64,000 nucleotides of DNA from Cristatella mucedo (GCA_009760855.2 WPIO01000169.1:494001-558000), one strand, 5' to 3'. Numbered from the stretch's first letter, positions 11,690 to 24,684 are shown. Notes: generated by a model not told the origin, from the sequence alone. A program made the numbers and translations.

Positions 11690-13805
11690 GATCCTTTTGA
11701 TGCTCAAGCCAATGGCTTCTCTCGATTCTTTGTGCAGAAGATAGACAAGATCAGGGAATCCATCCCTGCGATGACAACATCTCCACTAGAATGCAGTTCC
11801 CCGATTCCTGGCTGCACCTTAATGTCTACATTTAAGAACGTCACTAGTGATCTAGTCCTGAAGTCAAATAAGACAACAAGTCCTCTGGAGCCTATTCCCA
11901 CTGTCCTGCATTGATCTGCTGCTGCTATGCATAAATAACATCAATAATATGTCATTAGCCTCAGGTCATGTCCGAGCACCATTCAAATAAGCTGTAGTCA
12001 GGCCACTTCTCAAGAAATTGACAATTGACCAAGGGAACTTAAGCAGCTACCCCCCCAGTCTCCCTTCTACAATTCCTATCAAAGACACAGGGTCGGGTCG
12101 TGGCGGACCAGCTGAACTTATATATCAAAACCTCACGACATGCTAGTAAGTTCCAGTCTGGCTTTACAGCTAACTACTCCACAGAGTCAGCATTACTTCG
12201 GTTTCCAACGACCTACATGGGAATTCAGAGATGGGTAGAGTATCTCTGCTTGTTTAGCTCGATTTCTCAGCAGCTTTCGTTAAAATTGATCACCAAGTTC
12301 TTCTATAGCACCTCTCGTCTCGCCTGGGCATCACTGGCACTATTCTGTCCTTTCTCAGTAGGAGAGTCGAGAGTATTGAGGTGAATAGACAAAGATCATC
12401 CGAGGTATCCATGAATTATGGCTACCTTGGTGAGCAGTAATGGCTCACTGGGTAAGGCTGTTGCTCGTCACAACCTCGCCCCAAAGTCATGGGTTCGAAT
12501 CCTGAGGTGGGCAATCCTTTATCGCCACTGCAAGCGGTGGTGATAGCCGTTAAGGCTCTCGGTCGCTATAAAAAAGAGTGTGTTAAAAAGATGGTACTTT
12601 TTTACAATTTCACCTTATGGCTCAGTGATAGGTCCGGTTGTTTTCACGGTTTACGCTCTCTCTCTCCATCTTGCTAATGTAATTGTCAAGCACAATCTAG
12701 GCTCTCACTTCTATGCCGATGACACTCAGTTGTACCTTTGCTTTGATCCCTCCGAGCTTTCTAGCACCATGAATTCTCTCAGCTTCCTTGCTGCATGTAT
12801 TGATGACATCCCCACATGGATGGCAGCCGATTTTATTAAATTAACTGATGATGAAACTGCCTTACTACTTATGGGCAAAGCCACATGGATTCAGAAATTG
12901 GAAAGGCTGACGCTCAAAATTGGCTCTGCCAGCATATCACTTGTTCAATCGGCTCGAAATATAGGTGTCATTTTCCAAAATGACCTCTCGTTCGACGACT
13001 ACACCAGCTCCACAATTAAGTCTGCCTACTTTCAGATGCATAGTATTGCTAAAATTCGGGCATATTTACATAAGGATACCACGTCTAAGTACGTCCATGC
13101 ATTTGTGACATCACGTATAGACTTCTGTGACTTACTTCCAGCCAGCCTACAGGCAGTGCAATCAGGAACTTACTGCCGGTGCCAAATTCTTTAGCTAGGC
13201 TTATCTGTCGTAGCCTCGCAGTTCCCACATCAAACACCACTTCTCTCCGACCTGCACTGGCTACCAGTCAAGCAACGGATCGACTTCAAGGTTTTGCCTC
13301 TCACTTTTAGGTCCCTTCATTCTTTGGCTCCAGCCTATCTCTCAGATATACTCCCCCACCAGGCCAAGCATCGTACCACCTGATTTTCGCAATCCAAAAG
13401 TCTACAAATACCTCGTACAAACGTCAAATCATTTGGAGACCATGCATTTAGTTCGTATGCTCCTAAAGGCTGAACCTCCATCCCGACCTGCGTCAGAACA
13501 TCCTCTGACCTACCACATTTAAAAATAACTTAAAAACACACCTATTTAGGACAGCATTTAATGAGTTCGGGAGATTCGTCCTTCATGTGCATATGCGTGC
13601 TGACACTGTGCATGCTAGTGCTAACAAAATTTCCATGCTGTCCCTGAGGATGTCGTCGATAACCATGTTAATAATTTGTTTGTTTAACCAGCATGGTTTT
13701 AGTCACCCTTCAAATCGTATTTCCCTTTGCTGCAAATGTAAAGCATCTAGAGAGAGTTTAAGTTCTCCGAGGGTGCCTTATCAAGTGCATTAGTATTATT
13801 ACTAC
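11690..13805 (+). mobile_element. L2-A LINE, furthest-upstream copy, with SINE-B inside
   Basis: This copy reaches further upstream than the others. Bases 11690-11915 encode the linker between endonuclease and reverse transcriptase (FFVQKIDKIRESIP, then KSNKTTSPLEPIPTVL), where L2 proteins have a conserved K(S/T)..DPIPT motif. Reverse transcriptase pieces follow: VVADQLN and FQSGFTANYS near 12090-12190, then after the SINE the catalytic [12 protein letters not shown] near 12708, and a C-terminal part to about 13560. Several frameshifts and stops are present. The hairpin lies near 13740-13785, followed by an ATT tail. It encodes no active protein. Confidence 0.92.
12429..12611 (+). mobile_element. 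SINE-B inserted in the L2-A reverse transcriptase
   Basis: The head GGTGAGC...GGTAAGG, an exact box B GGTTCGAATCC and the TATCGCCAC hairpin identify it. It splits the L2-A segment for [15 protein letters not shown] occurs at 12424-12428 and again at 12612-12616, a likely short target duplication. The LINE reads on directly after it. Confidence 0.88.
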
Positions 13806-14085
13806 TACAATACCGAAGATTTTTAGCAGTAATTATGAGTATAATTTCGCCAGAAGAACCAAAATATGACGCATCATTAGGATGAAATGGTCCGCACGTG
13901 TCAGCTGCAGTTGGTTACCCCCATAGTAGTAGTCTGTGAGCTCCCAGCGATTACCGAATGTCATCGAGAAGTGCATTGAGCTAAAGCATTGATTCATTTG
14001 GCACCATCCCAGCTGCTAGATTAAATGAAAGTTTACTTATTTGACAGCCTAATTTAAAGGTATGTTGAAGCAGAAGAGCATTAAC
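13806..14085. other. No gene recognised
   Basis: Unassigned sequence with short open frames only. Confidence 0.4.
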
Positions 14086-14185
14086 GGCTATCGCCACTGC
14101 TTGCAGTGAAAAATAAATTATCGTCCATTTCAGGACTCGAACCCCGATAGGGTCGTGATCAGTGAGCACTTTGCTCAGCAGCTAA
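14086..14185 (-). mobile_element. SINE-B fragment, degraded
   Basis: In reverse it shows a box B-like GGGTTCGAGTCC and the TGCAAGCAGTGGCGATAGCCG hairpin half (read from 14090-14110). The 5' head is only partly preserved (CTGAGCAAAGTGCTCAC). Confidence 0.65.
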
Positions 14186-14189
14186 TATT

Positions 14190-15820
14190 CATGGATGCTG
14201 AAAAAAGCCATTCAATTCGTCATTAGTCAACCAGATAATTGCTGGATTACGAAATCAATGCTACCACTAATCAATTGGTCAGGCTTTCTTTGCAGCATCT
14301 GTAATCTGCCGAGAAAGATAAGTAATTCTTGGAAGGTTCTATAAACATCCATTATTATTACTAATATTATTATTATCATAAGTTGAACAGTACCGACTGG
14401 TCTTTTGCTGGCCCATCGTTGTTCCTTTAAAAGAACCTTGACCTTGACATATCGCTAAGCCAAGGACTCTTTCATTCACTTTCCACAGTTACGAATCGGT
14501 AGCACTGGAGGCGACAGCTTGCGAAGCTGTACAAGTTATAGCTCCTCTTACCGCTTGGATTTGCAAAAGTGCTTGTCGCACAACTTGCAATAATTTCGAC
14601 TGCTGGGATGGTGTTGGTTTGAAAGCCACACATTTAGCCGTAAAGAAATACGATAGCTTTCAGTTGCTAGCACAGCGAAAACCTTTGTTAGCAGTAAGTC
14701 TATAAAGTTTGGGACTGTTTATCTTAAATAATGACAGTGCGTTCAAGCTCAACATAGAAGTATTTTACAATATATCGCTTACTCTAATTTCTGTTATTAC
14801 TTAAACGTCGATGACTAGGCATTTCACAATAACTAGAATATATACTTAATAGAAAACTTAATCGACCAAGTAACCAAATTAAATACTGATATTGGCACCA
14901 AATAAAGACAGCTCAGAGCTTACTGACGTTCAAAAATACGGTCAACCTCACTAGCAGCAGTGCAAGTATCTTAAAGCAAGGCACGGCTTGCCGATTTGGT
15001 CCAGGCTGAACGACAGTAACTAAGTATTGACTAGGAGGCTGAAAATAAATTATTGTATTAAATCTCTCCACTTAGTGCTGAATGGAACCAGTAGGTTCTG
15101 ATTTGAATTCCAAAAGAATATTCGTATGTGACCTGTGAATATTGTGAATATTACTGTGAATGTTTGTATAACCTGATAAAGGAGCTGATGCAGTAGTTTA
15201 AGGGGCTGATTAGCCTTTGGAAAAGTACTCACGTGAGAGCAGTCGGGGCTCCGTTGTTCTGCTCTTTTCTTATACTTCAACTCTCCTGCTGCAGGCCCGG
15301 CCACATCGTCCACCAAGGGTTTAAGGAAAATAAAAAATGCCACATACTTACGGTCACTATAAGAGAAGTTCGCTTTATCTGCTAACTTCAGGCTGTAGAG
15401 CTCAGCTAATCCTTTGGTTTCACAGGGAGGCATTCATTCTCTACCTGCCGAGCAGTTACTTTCCGGCCACCGTCTGTCTCTGTTGCTAGTGAGGCTGATT
15501 GCACGGCAGTCCGAATTGATACTAACGCTCGATGGAGAATTCGCTGAACGTGTCGCTTCAATGTTAGGAATATCAGACGAGCGGGTACTCAGCTCACAGT
15601 TTGCAATGCACGAGTGGGCTCTCAGCTCGCTGCCCTGGCGTAGGCCCTGGTGGGTTTGTCACGTTATTGCATAATTCGCGGATCTTAGCAACCCCCATTA
15701 ACATACATGGGCACATTCAAACGACTACAGCGAGCGATAATAAGGTATGCACGATCAGATCTAATAAGCAGGTCGATACCTGCTGACCCATCTAATGCCA
15801 CCACCGCCAGTGTGGTGCCA
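14190..15820. other. Unassigned DNA with two open frames
   Basis: Two overlapping frames stand out: a 127-codon minus frame at 15050-15433 and an 86-codon plus frame at 15414-15674. Neither has a motif I recognise and no splice or promoter signal supports them. The minus frame starts with a charged segment and becomes hydrophobic and aromatic towards its C-terminus, which is common in AT-rich non-coding DNA. Confidence 0.35.
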
Positions 15821-15836
15821 GCCCGAAGCGGTGAGC

Positions 15837-15914
15837 ATTTAGATGTCCGTAGGCACGTAATTTCTCTCAGGCTACGGTCCGAAAACAAGCAGATAAGCTC
15901 CAAACAGGTCTTAG
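15837..15914 (+). repeat. Repeat R3, copy 1
   Basis: Bases 15837-15914 align without gaps to about 29248-29325 on the same strand. In the shared frame both read LDV..HVIS, then N.QI..KQV. The function is unknown; an old transposon coding piece is the simplest idea. Confidence 0.55.
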
Positions 15915-16039
15915 CTGCCTAGGATTCCGCATGCCATGTTTGCAGATGCTTTGGTTTTCGGAAGAGAATTCGGCAATGGACGAGAAACTTCAGAATGGCT
16001 TGATGCCAGGAGGCTAGGCATCCCACCACTCACTCTTAT

Positions 16040-16385
16040 TACTGCCGTTTATCTATGCCTCGAACTAACCATAAATGCATTGAAGACCGTGCCTATCGTG
16101 TGCTCCTAAAGCCTGCACCTCACTACCAACTGACATCAGGATATCCCTTGAGTTGAGAATTGTATCCAAGGAGCAAAACAACGCCCTGCGGTTTCTAAAT
16201 GGTTCTTGCAATCTTCCTGCTGATATGTGGTGAGACTGTGCACGTTGACCAGAATTTAAGGACTGACAGGGCATTGACAGCTAACCAATCGGTCAACTTC
16301 CATTGCAGCATATGTAACTTGTCTAGAAAGAGATTCGGTCATCTGAGGGAACCGACTAAATGTGCTAATACTTTATTGCTATCAC
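16040..16385 (+). mobile_element. L2-A LINE 3' fragment, degraded
   Basis: Recognisable pieces are the segment around GCTCCTAAAGCCTGCACCTC (L2-A: GCTCCCAAAGCCTGGAACTC), GACATCAGGATATCCC, and a weak terminal hairpin at 16310-16370 with AGAAAGAGATTCGGTCATCTGAGG. The copy has lost its reading frame and contains deletions. Confidence 0.7.
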
Positions 16386-18650
16386 TCAACCTTTCTAAAT
16401 CTGTTTGCAAATCGGACTCACTTAACGTGCATAGCAACTGCACCATAGTTATTTGTATTTGGATAAGTTATAGTATCTTAAGTTAGATGATAATAGAATC
16501 TCTCACCATCTTCGTAGGCAAACGAAGAGTGATCCATATGTAGGGTGACCCAACCTTCAAGATGGCATCAGATCACGCCACTGACCTTAGCTCCTAATAT
16601 ATCCCCACCATTCCAAAGCGAATATTCGCTAGATGAGGATATTTAAATGGCCCTTACTAACTAATATACAAATATGGTTAAAATGAATGGTAATGCAGGC
16701 TTGATAAAGTGCCTTTACCAAGCATTTAGTTATTGACTCTATTTCAGCAAAATGTGACCACATGGGTACAAAATAATCTATAGAAAACCACAGAAGTCTA
16801 GATGCCAGTATGGCAATTATTACCACTATTATTTTGATTATTATAGCCCGGAAATCATAACTAGTGAGAAGCTAAACGGTTGCAGACGTTTTAAAGAGAA
16901 GCTAAGGAATGGGTGAACCAGCTCACTAATGGTATGATTGCCTAAGCTGGTCCAAATTTATGCAAAGGGGCACAGCTGAAAGCAGACTTAACCATCAATC
17001 TGAATCAGAAATATAGTTAAATTTCACTATGAGATAGCTCACACTCACTACTCGCAGAGGTTACCTAAAGTATTTTTGTGAGGTTGACCCGGAAAAAAGC
17101 TGCACATCTACAGCTCTAGTAATCGACAGGCCTATTCAGATTTCAATGTAATTTAAGGTAGTAGTGGTGTTATTTAATGGCACGACGTATAAATGCACAC
17201 CGACAACGTCAGGTGGTCAGATAGGGAGGCTGATTGAGGTAAGGGAGTGAGGCATTTTGTAATAATAAACAAGGATCTTGAAGTCATAGCAAAGTTGATT
17301 GGGAGAAATCAGTGCTAGGACAAAAAGGCATCAGGTTGCAACTACACTATTGAACGGCTAAACGGCTTTCGATAAGACGGCTAAAGTAAAATCACTTCAT
17401 TCTATTCACAAAGAAAAAGTTCTAGACTTATCCGAATCCGGTAGGCATTCAAAGAAGTGAGTAGGATTGGACAAGCTTTTCAGAATAGTTAGAAAGGATA
17501 TGCCACAGCCAGCAGCAGCTGACATAGGAATTATGGAAGTTAGTTCAACTTTGGAACCATCTTTTTGATAAGTTTACTTAGGGGCTAATTCAAAAAAGAC
17601 TATGTATCTCATTGGTTTTATCTACCTATCATTGTGTGGCTGGCTTATGAATGCTTATGGGCATTTTGTGTTATTCACTTATCATTCTATTTGTGTGGAT
17701 CGTGGTCGATCGATGAATCTCTCGAATCTCAATTAACGAATAGACCGGATCGATTCACAGCTTTTTGATGTGGACACTAACAGCCCAGCCATGAAAGTAC
17801 AATGCAAACAAGGCAATTGCATGAACAAGTGATGGTATTCTATGAATTAATGTTTTCCGATTCATTACTTAATTGAAATTCAGGAAGGTAATGCATACTA
17901 TTAAAATGTTTATCCGAAATAGGATGTTTTCAAAAGTTTTCAAGTCGTTTATAATTCTACCGACGGAAAACGAACCTTTTTCAACCGTACAACAGCCATT
18001 TCTTGAAGAGCAAGAAGCAGCCGGAGCTGAGTGTGAGGCCTAGTGTGACTCAAAGTAGCGAGGCGAGACGAGATTCGGAGGAAGGATGTTGACAGTGTGA
18101 GAGTACATATGGCAGGCATTCGCTGACATTGGTGACCGTCTTGACAAAAAGGCCGACAGGCATCTGCAAGAGGGATTTCCCCCTAGGGTTTTTGGGGCAT
18201 CTCGTGCAAAACCTATAACAACAATACATCCATTCGAACTAACACGTTGGTTTGGCGCCCTCAGAGAGCTGAATCTCTCTTTCTAGACACGTTACGGATG
18301 CCTAATAGAAAGCATTAACAAGTGTTTGGTGGTGTCATCCTCAAGAAGCAGCATTACTGTAAGGAGGCACACGCATGCGAATTAATGCTGTGATAAGGTG
18401 AGTTATAAGCTTCTTTTGAAAAGTCTTCATGTCAGGGTGGGTTGTGAGGTGCATCGCTAGTGAGTCACGATGGATTTAGCCGGCAGCTTTGCCTACTGCT
18501 TTGCACTTTTAGGTAGTTAAGGAGAGAACGATTATATAATAAATATAGAAAGACTGCATTGAACCGTCGGAAAAACCAATCGCTGTCTAAAAACTTTGTA
18601 TTGGCTTTAAAGGAAGAGTGATTGAACAGGTGGTTGTTGACATGCTCAAC
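16386..18650. other. No gene recognised
   Basis: About 2.2 kb without supported features. A weak L2-A hairpin-like piece in reverse (GGCGCCCTCAGAGAGCTGAA) lies near 18253-18290. The rest has only short frames. Confidence 0.45.
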
Positions 18651-18654
18651 AGAG

Positions 18655-19370
18655 CTTTAGATTTCCTGCAAAGGGAGCATGATTGAATGGTTAGAAGTAG
18701 CCTGCTCAGTAAACAACAAAAATTACTTGATTAGGGGTGACATGCATAGTATCAGCATGCAGGTATGTTACTGGAAGCGTGCACAGTGTCAGCACTCATA
18801 AGTGCATAAAGAACGAAGCACAAGGACTCACTAAATTCTGTCCTGAAATGGTGCGTTTTTAATTTCTTATAAATGTGGTCAGGTCAGGGGATGTCGAAAG
18901 TCGGGAGTAAGTACCAAGCTTTGGAAGCACGTGAAGTAAAATCATAATATCCAGAGGGTTTGAGGTTTGTAAGAGGTATAGTTAAACAGATACATTTCGA
19001 AAAAGCGGGTGGTGCGATGCTTAGAATGGTGGGGCAGTAGACCTGATAGGGAGTCTGGAGCCAAAGAATGAATAGAACTGGAAGTGAGTGACAAAACCTT
19101 GAATTCGATCCGTTGCTTGAATTACGTTGGCAGTGAAGGTCGGCGAGAAGTGGTGTGATGTAGCAACAGCGATGCTTAGGACAGAAAACCTTGGCTGCAG
19201 AGTTTTGAAAAGGCTGGAAGTGCTTGATTGCACAGGCCAGTACACCGGAAAGCAGTGAGTTATAAAAATTAAGAAGGAATATCACAAATGCATCGACTAG
19301 CTTAGATGTGGTATCCATATATAAACAAGCCCAAATTTTAGTATTGTTATGTTGCTGACAGTAGGCAGAC
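18655..19370 (-). mobile_element. L2-A LINE fragment, degraded
   Basis: On the minus strand a 144-codon frame (18884-19318) keeps L2-A C-terminal signatures: TTSKLVDAFV, FYNSLLSGVLACAIKHFQ, then CCYITPLLADLHC in the conserved CHITPLLADLHWLPVKQRIDFK region, and SNGSNSRFCHSLP after a frameshift. The C-terminal piece TIPLTNLKPSGYYDFTSRASKAW follows near 18930. The catalytic core is missing. Confidence 0.85.
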
Positions 19371-20555
19371 CTGACGCTGTCACCTGATTACAGGTTTATC
19401 GTGAGATATATGTTAGACATTCCTTACTTTTGCTTTGGAAGTTGAATTCCTCTGCGATCAGGCAATGCATAATTTCAGGAGGATTAAATTCAAAAGTTGC
19501 AACAGGGCTCACTGCCATTTGCACTTCCAAAAAATGCAGAGTATAGGCATATATTCGGAACAACGCGGCAGGAATTATAGTATCAGTGAATTTTCATGAT
19601 TTTGGTTGAGCATGGCATTGACATTCACCAAAGTTAAGCCAGGAAGTTTTCTGAATCCTGAGATTTTGCTCGCCAAGAAGGTTATTCAGATCACAAATAG
19701 TTAATATGTCAAAGTATGTTACTAGAACACTTCGATCAAGAAAGCACTCTTCCCTACTAAATGTTAAACGATAAAGCTACAATCCATAAGATTAGCCACA
19801 GAAGATATCCAAGAATGATGAGCAACTAAAAATCGATACCAGCCATAAATTATGAAAGCTGTGTGAAGCAGGTTCAAATTTCAGATAGGACCATGCCTCA
19901 AATACAGCACTTGAAAAGGTTCTAGTCCATGCTTATTAGTGAGGGATTTCAGGGATTTATAAGCTCGCAATTCCATAAATAGATTTGTAGGGACAGTGTC
20001 CACTAGTAAATACGTGCCGCCCTAAGCCAAAACATTGCATCAACAAAGATCGCTCACTTTGGGAAATATGTTCATATCTCAAGCTTGGAGACGTCTGTTT
20101 GACAGCGACCGAATTTAGACGCATTAAAAAAGCTAAATTGCTCTAAAAATGTCGTTAGGTACCAAAAGAGACCTTTAACAACCTGACCAGACGTTGACAT
20201 CGTATGACTCCTGCCAGGCTCACAGCCTATAGGTCACCTGAACGTGATATCGTACTACATCAGCTTGGTTGCAGTGTACCATTGGCACGAAGTGCATCCC
20301 AGTTAGTGTTCCTAGGGCCAAAACAGACAGTCTTGTAAATGAACAAAATGCACTCATTAACTGGTAAGTCATTAAAATAACCGAAATATATCACAGAACG
20401 TATGTGATTTAACCAAATTTTGAATATTAGGTTCTCCAATGTTTAGAAGACACCAGATAAGCCTGTAGCTGTTGTAGGTTGGTATTATGAGTCTAAACGC
20501 TCAGGAAGTTAGTTACAAATAAAATATCGGACACTGATTGACTTTGATGATAGAG
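19371..20555. other. No gene recognised
   Basis: Only short frames are present; no SINE or LINE motif was seen. Confidence 0.4.
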
Positions 20556-20790
20556 GCTTTTTTCCTGCCGTTCTAAACTGTGGAACTCACTTCTATTTTT
20601 TTAAGTCTTGATATATCGTATGCTGCAGCTGACTGTGGCAAGTTCTATCCAGCCGTACTGAGGTACTAAGTCCGTGCTACTCACTACCTCGAAGGCCGTC
20701 CTGATTCAATTAAGCATCTCGTTTTCTCTTGGTTGAGTGAGGTGAAGTGTTTTGGCTACCTAATGAGTACTTGAAGGCTTTAGAGAGCTA
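20556..20790 (+). mobile_element. L2-B LINE 3' fragment, degraded
   Basis: It matches the end of the L2-B reading frame and 3' region: AACTGTGGAACTCACTTC, GCTACTCACTACCTCG, and GGTTGAGTGAGG near 20735 preceding GGCTACCTAATGAGTAC, the counterpart of GGCTACCGAATGCGTAC in other copies. Confidence 0.65.
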
Positions 20791-20939
20791 AAAGAAATCT
20801 TTCTGAGTAAGATTTGCGTAGCATTTTTTGCATTGTGAACTTGCGGACAGGATACATTACAGTACGACATTATGCCTGCAAGTATTTGGTAAGCCTAGCT
20901 TATGAAAAAGATATAAAATGATAGTAATAATGAATTTGA

Positions 20940-21320
20940 TATAGGGCCTTCAGAGGGCTCAATCTCTTACGAGGGAAATTTAAATTTGCTGCAATGGAAG
21001 CATAGTCAAATGGCTAGTTGTATCATGCTCAATAAACAATAAGGATAACATGATTAGCGATGACATGCATACGGTTGGCATGCAGGCTTGGTTAGTCGCA
21101 TCATACTCAGTGTCAGCACGCATAAGCACATATAGGACGAACCATAGGGACGCCATAAATGCTGCAATAAAAAGACGCGTTTTTAGTTTTTATTTAAATC
21201 GGGAAAGTCAGGAGATGTCACGCAAGTAAAGTTTTATTCTTTGGTAGCATACGAACTAAAGGTACGGTCTCCAAAGGATTTGAAATGTTTCCTAGGTATG
21301 GATAAAAAGCTAGATTCCGG
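20940..21320 (-). mobile_element. L2-A LINE 3' end, degraded
   Basis: The terminal hairpin in reverse lies at 20945-20985, followed by the AAATTTGCTGCAATGGAAGC block, the GTCAGCACGCATAAGCACAT block and the start of the C-terminal coding region (GGTCTCCAAAGGATTTGA). No open frame survives. Confidence 0.8.
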
Positions 21321-21344
21321 AATGCATGTGGCACGAATAGTAGA

Positions 21345-22845
21345 CATAGGAAGCTCTGCCTAACATTGAGTCGAAGTGATTGCCGAATTTGTTACTGGTG
21401 ATGAAATATCTTAGCTTCAGAATGTTGTGAAGAGATAGCGATTCAACATCTAAACAATTTAACATATAGTTAAGGGATCGACTACATAAATACTTGAGCT
21501 CAGTGTGCCCATTTTACACATTCACGTGTCATTGGCTGATAACTTGCTTAGAACTGCACTGATTAAACCTAGGGATATAAAAAACGGTTTTGGAACGTAG
21601 TCGTCGTCCACTGCTTCAAATCGAAGTGCGACATCTTAAAAGTACCATTGCATGGGCGTTATCCTAGTCAGCTCTTTACATAAGCTTATTGAAAGTGCCT
21701 TGTTTTCATGAGATAGTTATTTCAAAACTATGACTGGAACAAGCTAGAGAGATTAACGAATTATGAGTATAGCTTAGTTAGCACAACACCTACTATTCCA
21801 TTGAATTGGATAATCAAAGGATGGGTTCAACTATTTTCTGGCATCAAGAATTAAGCAGCCAGAGACATTAGGCAGCTACCAATCGAGCTCAAAGTAAAAC
21901 CAAGTAAATTGAGTGATTCAGGGTTAGAACTACCTACCTGGATGAAGAAGTGAGAGCACATTACCTCTAAGCTCCCTGACCTCCCTGACCTCCCTGACCT
22001 TACTGACCTTACTGATATCGTGCATGTCGACTCGTTCGTTGTCCATGTTACGTCTATCGCCGCCCTGCTTCCAAATGCGACCGCAGCCGTTTTTTGTCAA
22101 AGCCAATCGCAACTTAGGCTTTTGTGTAGCCGAGTAATTCCATTCAGCTGTGCTCGGGTTTGTTAATCGTTGCGATGATCGCATTTGGCCATTAACAAAC
22201 AAAGACTGGCAGGAGAGACATAGCTGCAAAGAAGTGGACAGTGAGTGATGCCTACCGTCAGGGCTAGCAGTGTGGACGTCAGTGCACGCAAGCTGCCGTG
22301 CTCAGCCCGACTGCCAGTTTACGGCATTTCAATTGGCTCCACATGGATATGCTTGAAAACTCGAATGCCAAAAAATGGCAAGCTTGCAGCGTAACTTGTA
22401 AGTGTGAAGTTAACTAGTAACTTGAAGCAGTATATCGATGGGCTTCAAGCATGCCAAGCAGAAAAGCTAGTAATACCAGCCGAATGTTTTGCTGGAGTGA
22501 TCTTGAGTGGATTACTGGGCAGACCTGTTGAGCTTCCTGCCCATGTGTCGAAAAATTGCACTGTCAGCTTATGTGGAAAAAAATTGCATTATTACCTTCT
22601 GCAAGGGAAAGTAATACCCGAGAAGGCTTGTCGGCTGCTGTGTAAATTGAGCTGTTATATCAGCTCATCAGTGTACACTTTTTTGTTTTACTTTGCGTGT
22701 TAGTGGGCATCCTCAGCCGAATGATCACTACATGAAGGTTGTATACAGCCATTTTTGGCCGACACAGCATTCTTTTTTAACAATTAAATTTGCTCTTGTT
22801 TAATTGGGTTTATAATCCAGCGATTTGACTATATGAAGTGTGATC
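21345..22845. other. Unassigned DNA with two open frames and a 9-bp tandem run
   Basis: A 99-codon minus frame (21930-22229) and a 99-codon plus frame (22404-22703) are present; I recognise neither. The minus frame ends in a short VRE triplet repeat produced by a tandem of TCCCTGACC and TTACTGACC near 21970-22015. The plus frame has ILSGLLGRPVELPAHV followed by a hydrophobic tail. The intervening DNA (22020-22400) is less AT-rich than its surroundings. Confidence 0.4.
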
Positions 22846-22848
22846 CCT

Positions 22849-22960
22849 GCCCTGGTTTGGCGCAGTGGTTAAGGTGTTTGTCTTTGATGACCTGGGTCGT
22901 GGGCTCCAGCTCTACGGCTGTATTTAAAGCACTAGATAGAGATGAAGTTCTCTTAAATGA
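22849..22960 (+). mobile_element. SINE-A, diverged copy
   Basis: It has the tRNA-like head CCTGGTTTGGCGCAGTGGTT and a GTCGTGGGCTCCAGCTC region in the box B position. The tail keeps GATAGAGATGAAGTTCTCTT but the outer GCGCC stem is decayed. Confidence 0.65.
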
Positions 22961-22982
22961 TTTAAAAAACGAATCATATTAT

Positions 22983-24175
22983 ATGTACCTCAGGGCTCCG
23001 TGCTAGGTCCGGTTCTTTTCACGGTTTATACTCTCCCTCTTGCTGATGTAATTGCCAAGCACAATCTAGGCTTTCACTTCTATGCGGATGACACTCAGTT
23101 GTACCTTTGCTTTGATCCCTCCCAGCCTTCGAGCACCTCAAATTCTCTAAACTCACTTGCTGCATGCATTGATGACATCCGCACATGAATGGCAGCAAAT
23201 TTTCTAAAACTAAACGAAGACAAAACTAACTTACTAGTTATAGGCAAACCCAGTGTGATTCAGAAATTGGAAAGACCGACGCTCAAAATTGGCTCTGCCA
23301 GCATATCTCCTGTCGAATCAGCTCGAAATCTAGGTGTCATATTCCAAAGCGACCTCTCGTTAGACGACCATATCAGCTCCACGGTCAAATCTGCCTATTT
23401 TCAGCTTCATAATATTGCTAAAATTCGGGCTTGTTTAGATAAAGATACCACATCTAAGTTGGTCCATGCATTCGTGACATCCCGTCTCGACTTCTGCAAC
23501 TCACTGCTTACTGGCCTACCAGCTTGTGCGATCAGGCGATTGCTGCTGGTGCAAAACTCCGCAGCTAGGCTTGTCTGTCGTGAGCGTCGCAGTTGCCACA
23601 TCACTCCACTTCTTAAAGACCTGCACTGGCTACCAGTCAAGCAACGGATTGACTTCAAGGTTTTGTCGCTCACTTTTAGGTCCCTTCATTTTATGGCTTC
23701 AGCCTATCTCTCCGACATACTCCCCCATCAGGCCAAGCATCGTACCACCAGCTTTTCGTAATCCAACAGTCTAGAAATACCTCGTTGAAACCTCAAATCC
23801 TTTGGAGACCGTGCATTTAGTTCGTATGCTCCCAAAGCCTGGAACTCCCTCCCGCCCTGCGTCAGAACATCCCCTGACCTGACCACATTTAAAAGGAACT
23901 TAAAAACTCACCTATTTAGGACAGCATATAGTGGGTCCCTGTGATTCGTACTTGATGTGCTCATGCGTGCTGACACTGTGCATGCTGCCACTAACCACAT
24001 TTGCATGCTGACCCTGTGCATGTCACCCCTAACCATGTTATTCATTTTGTTTGTTTTTCAAGCATGATTTTACTCACCATTTAATTGCATTTCCCTTTGC
24101 AGCAAATGTAAAGCGCCTAGAAAGAGATTAAGTTCTCTGAGGGCGCTTTATCAAGTACATTGTTATTATTATTAT
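22983..24175 (+). mobile_element. L2-A LINE, 5'-truncated in the reverse transcriptase
   Basis: Coding sequence starts inside the VPQGSVLG motif and continues with the catalytic [12 protein letters not shown] near 23078. The same frame runs to 23761 with one TGA at 23186-23188 (a tryptophan codon in other copies) and a TAA just after 23758 (GAA elsewhere); a further TGA lies near 23785. The rest of the frame through NLKTHLFRTA is readable. The terminal hairpin and (ATT)n tail are intact at 24100-24178. Very similar to 2968-4558, so it is another young copy. Confidence 0.94.
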
Positions 24176-24178
24176 TAT

Positions 24179-24659
24179 AAGCTACGATTAAGGATTGAAT
24201 AAGCACGTTACTTGCAGGCTTTGCCATAGATTATTAAACTCTCTAGATATAAGTAGAGTTTTCAGCGTGTTGCCAGACTGGAGCAATTTTGTGAAGAACA
24301 GCGAGATTTAATAAGTAAGGAACCCCATTTTTATAATTCTTTTTTCAGGCAGGCAGTGACAGGTTTGTAGGCCAAATGCAGAGAAATGTCTACATAAGAT
24401 TTACAAAACTGATCATCAATTTGGCCTAGTAGAAGTGTTTATAGACCAGTTATATATGTAGACATGCATGAAAAAGGTGAGAGAATGAGAGTGAGGGGCT
24501 AGAGAATATCGTGATTAATAGTTTCACAAACGTCTGCCAAATGTATAATTTTCTTGGTAATAACATTGGTCCATTCATATCTAATTAGGATACCATTGAT
24601 CACATAAAGAACAGCAGTCTCTGTGTAATAATAATAAATAGTAAAATTAGCTGACTTAA
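24179..24659. other. No gene recognised
   Basis: Unassigned AT-rich sequence with short frames. Confidence 0.4.
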
Positions 24660-24684
24660 AAGACTAATAGTATAGTTGCAGAAG

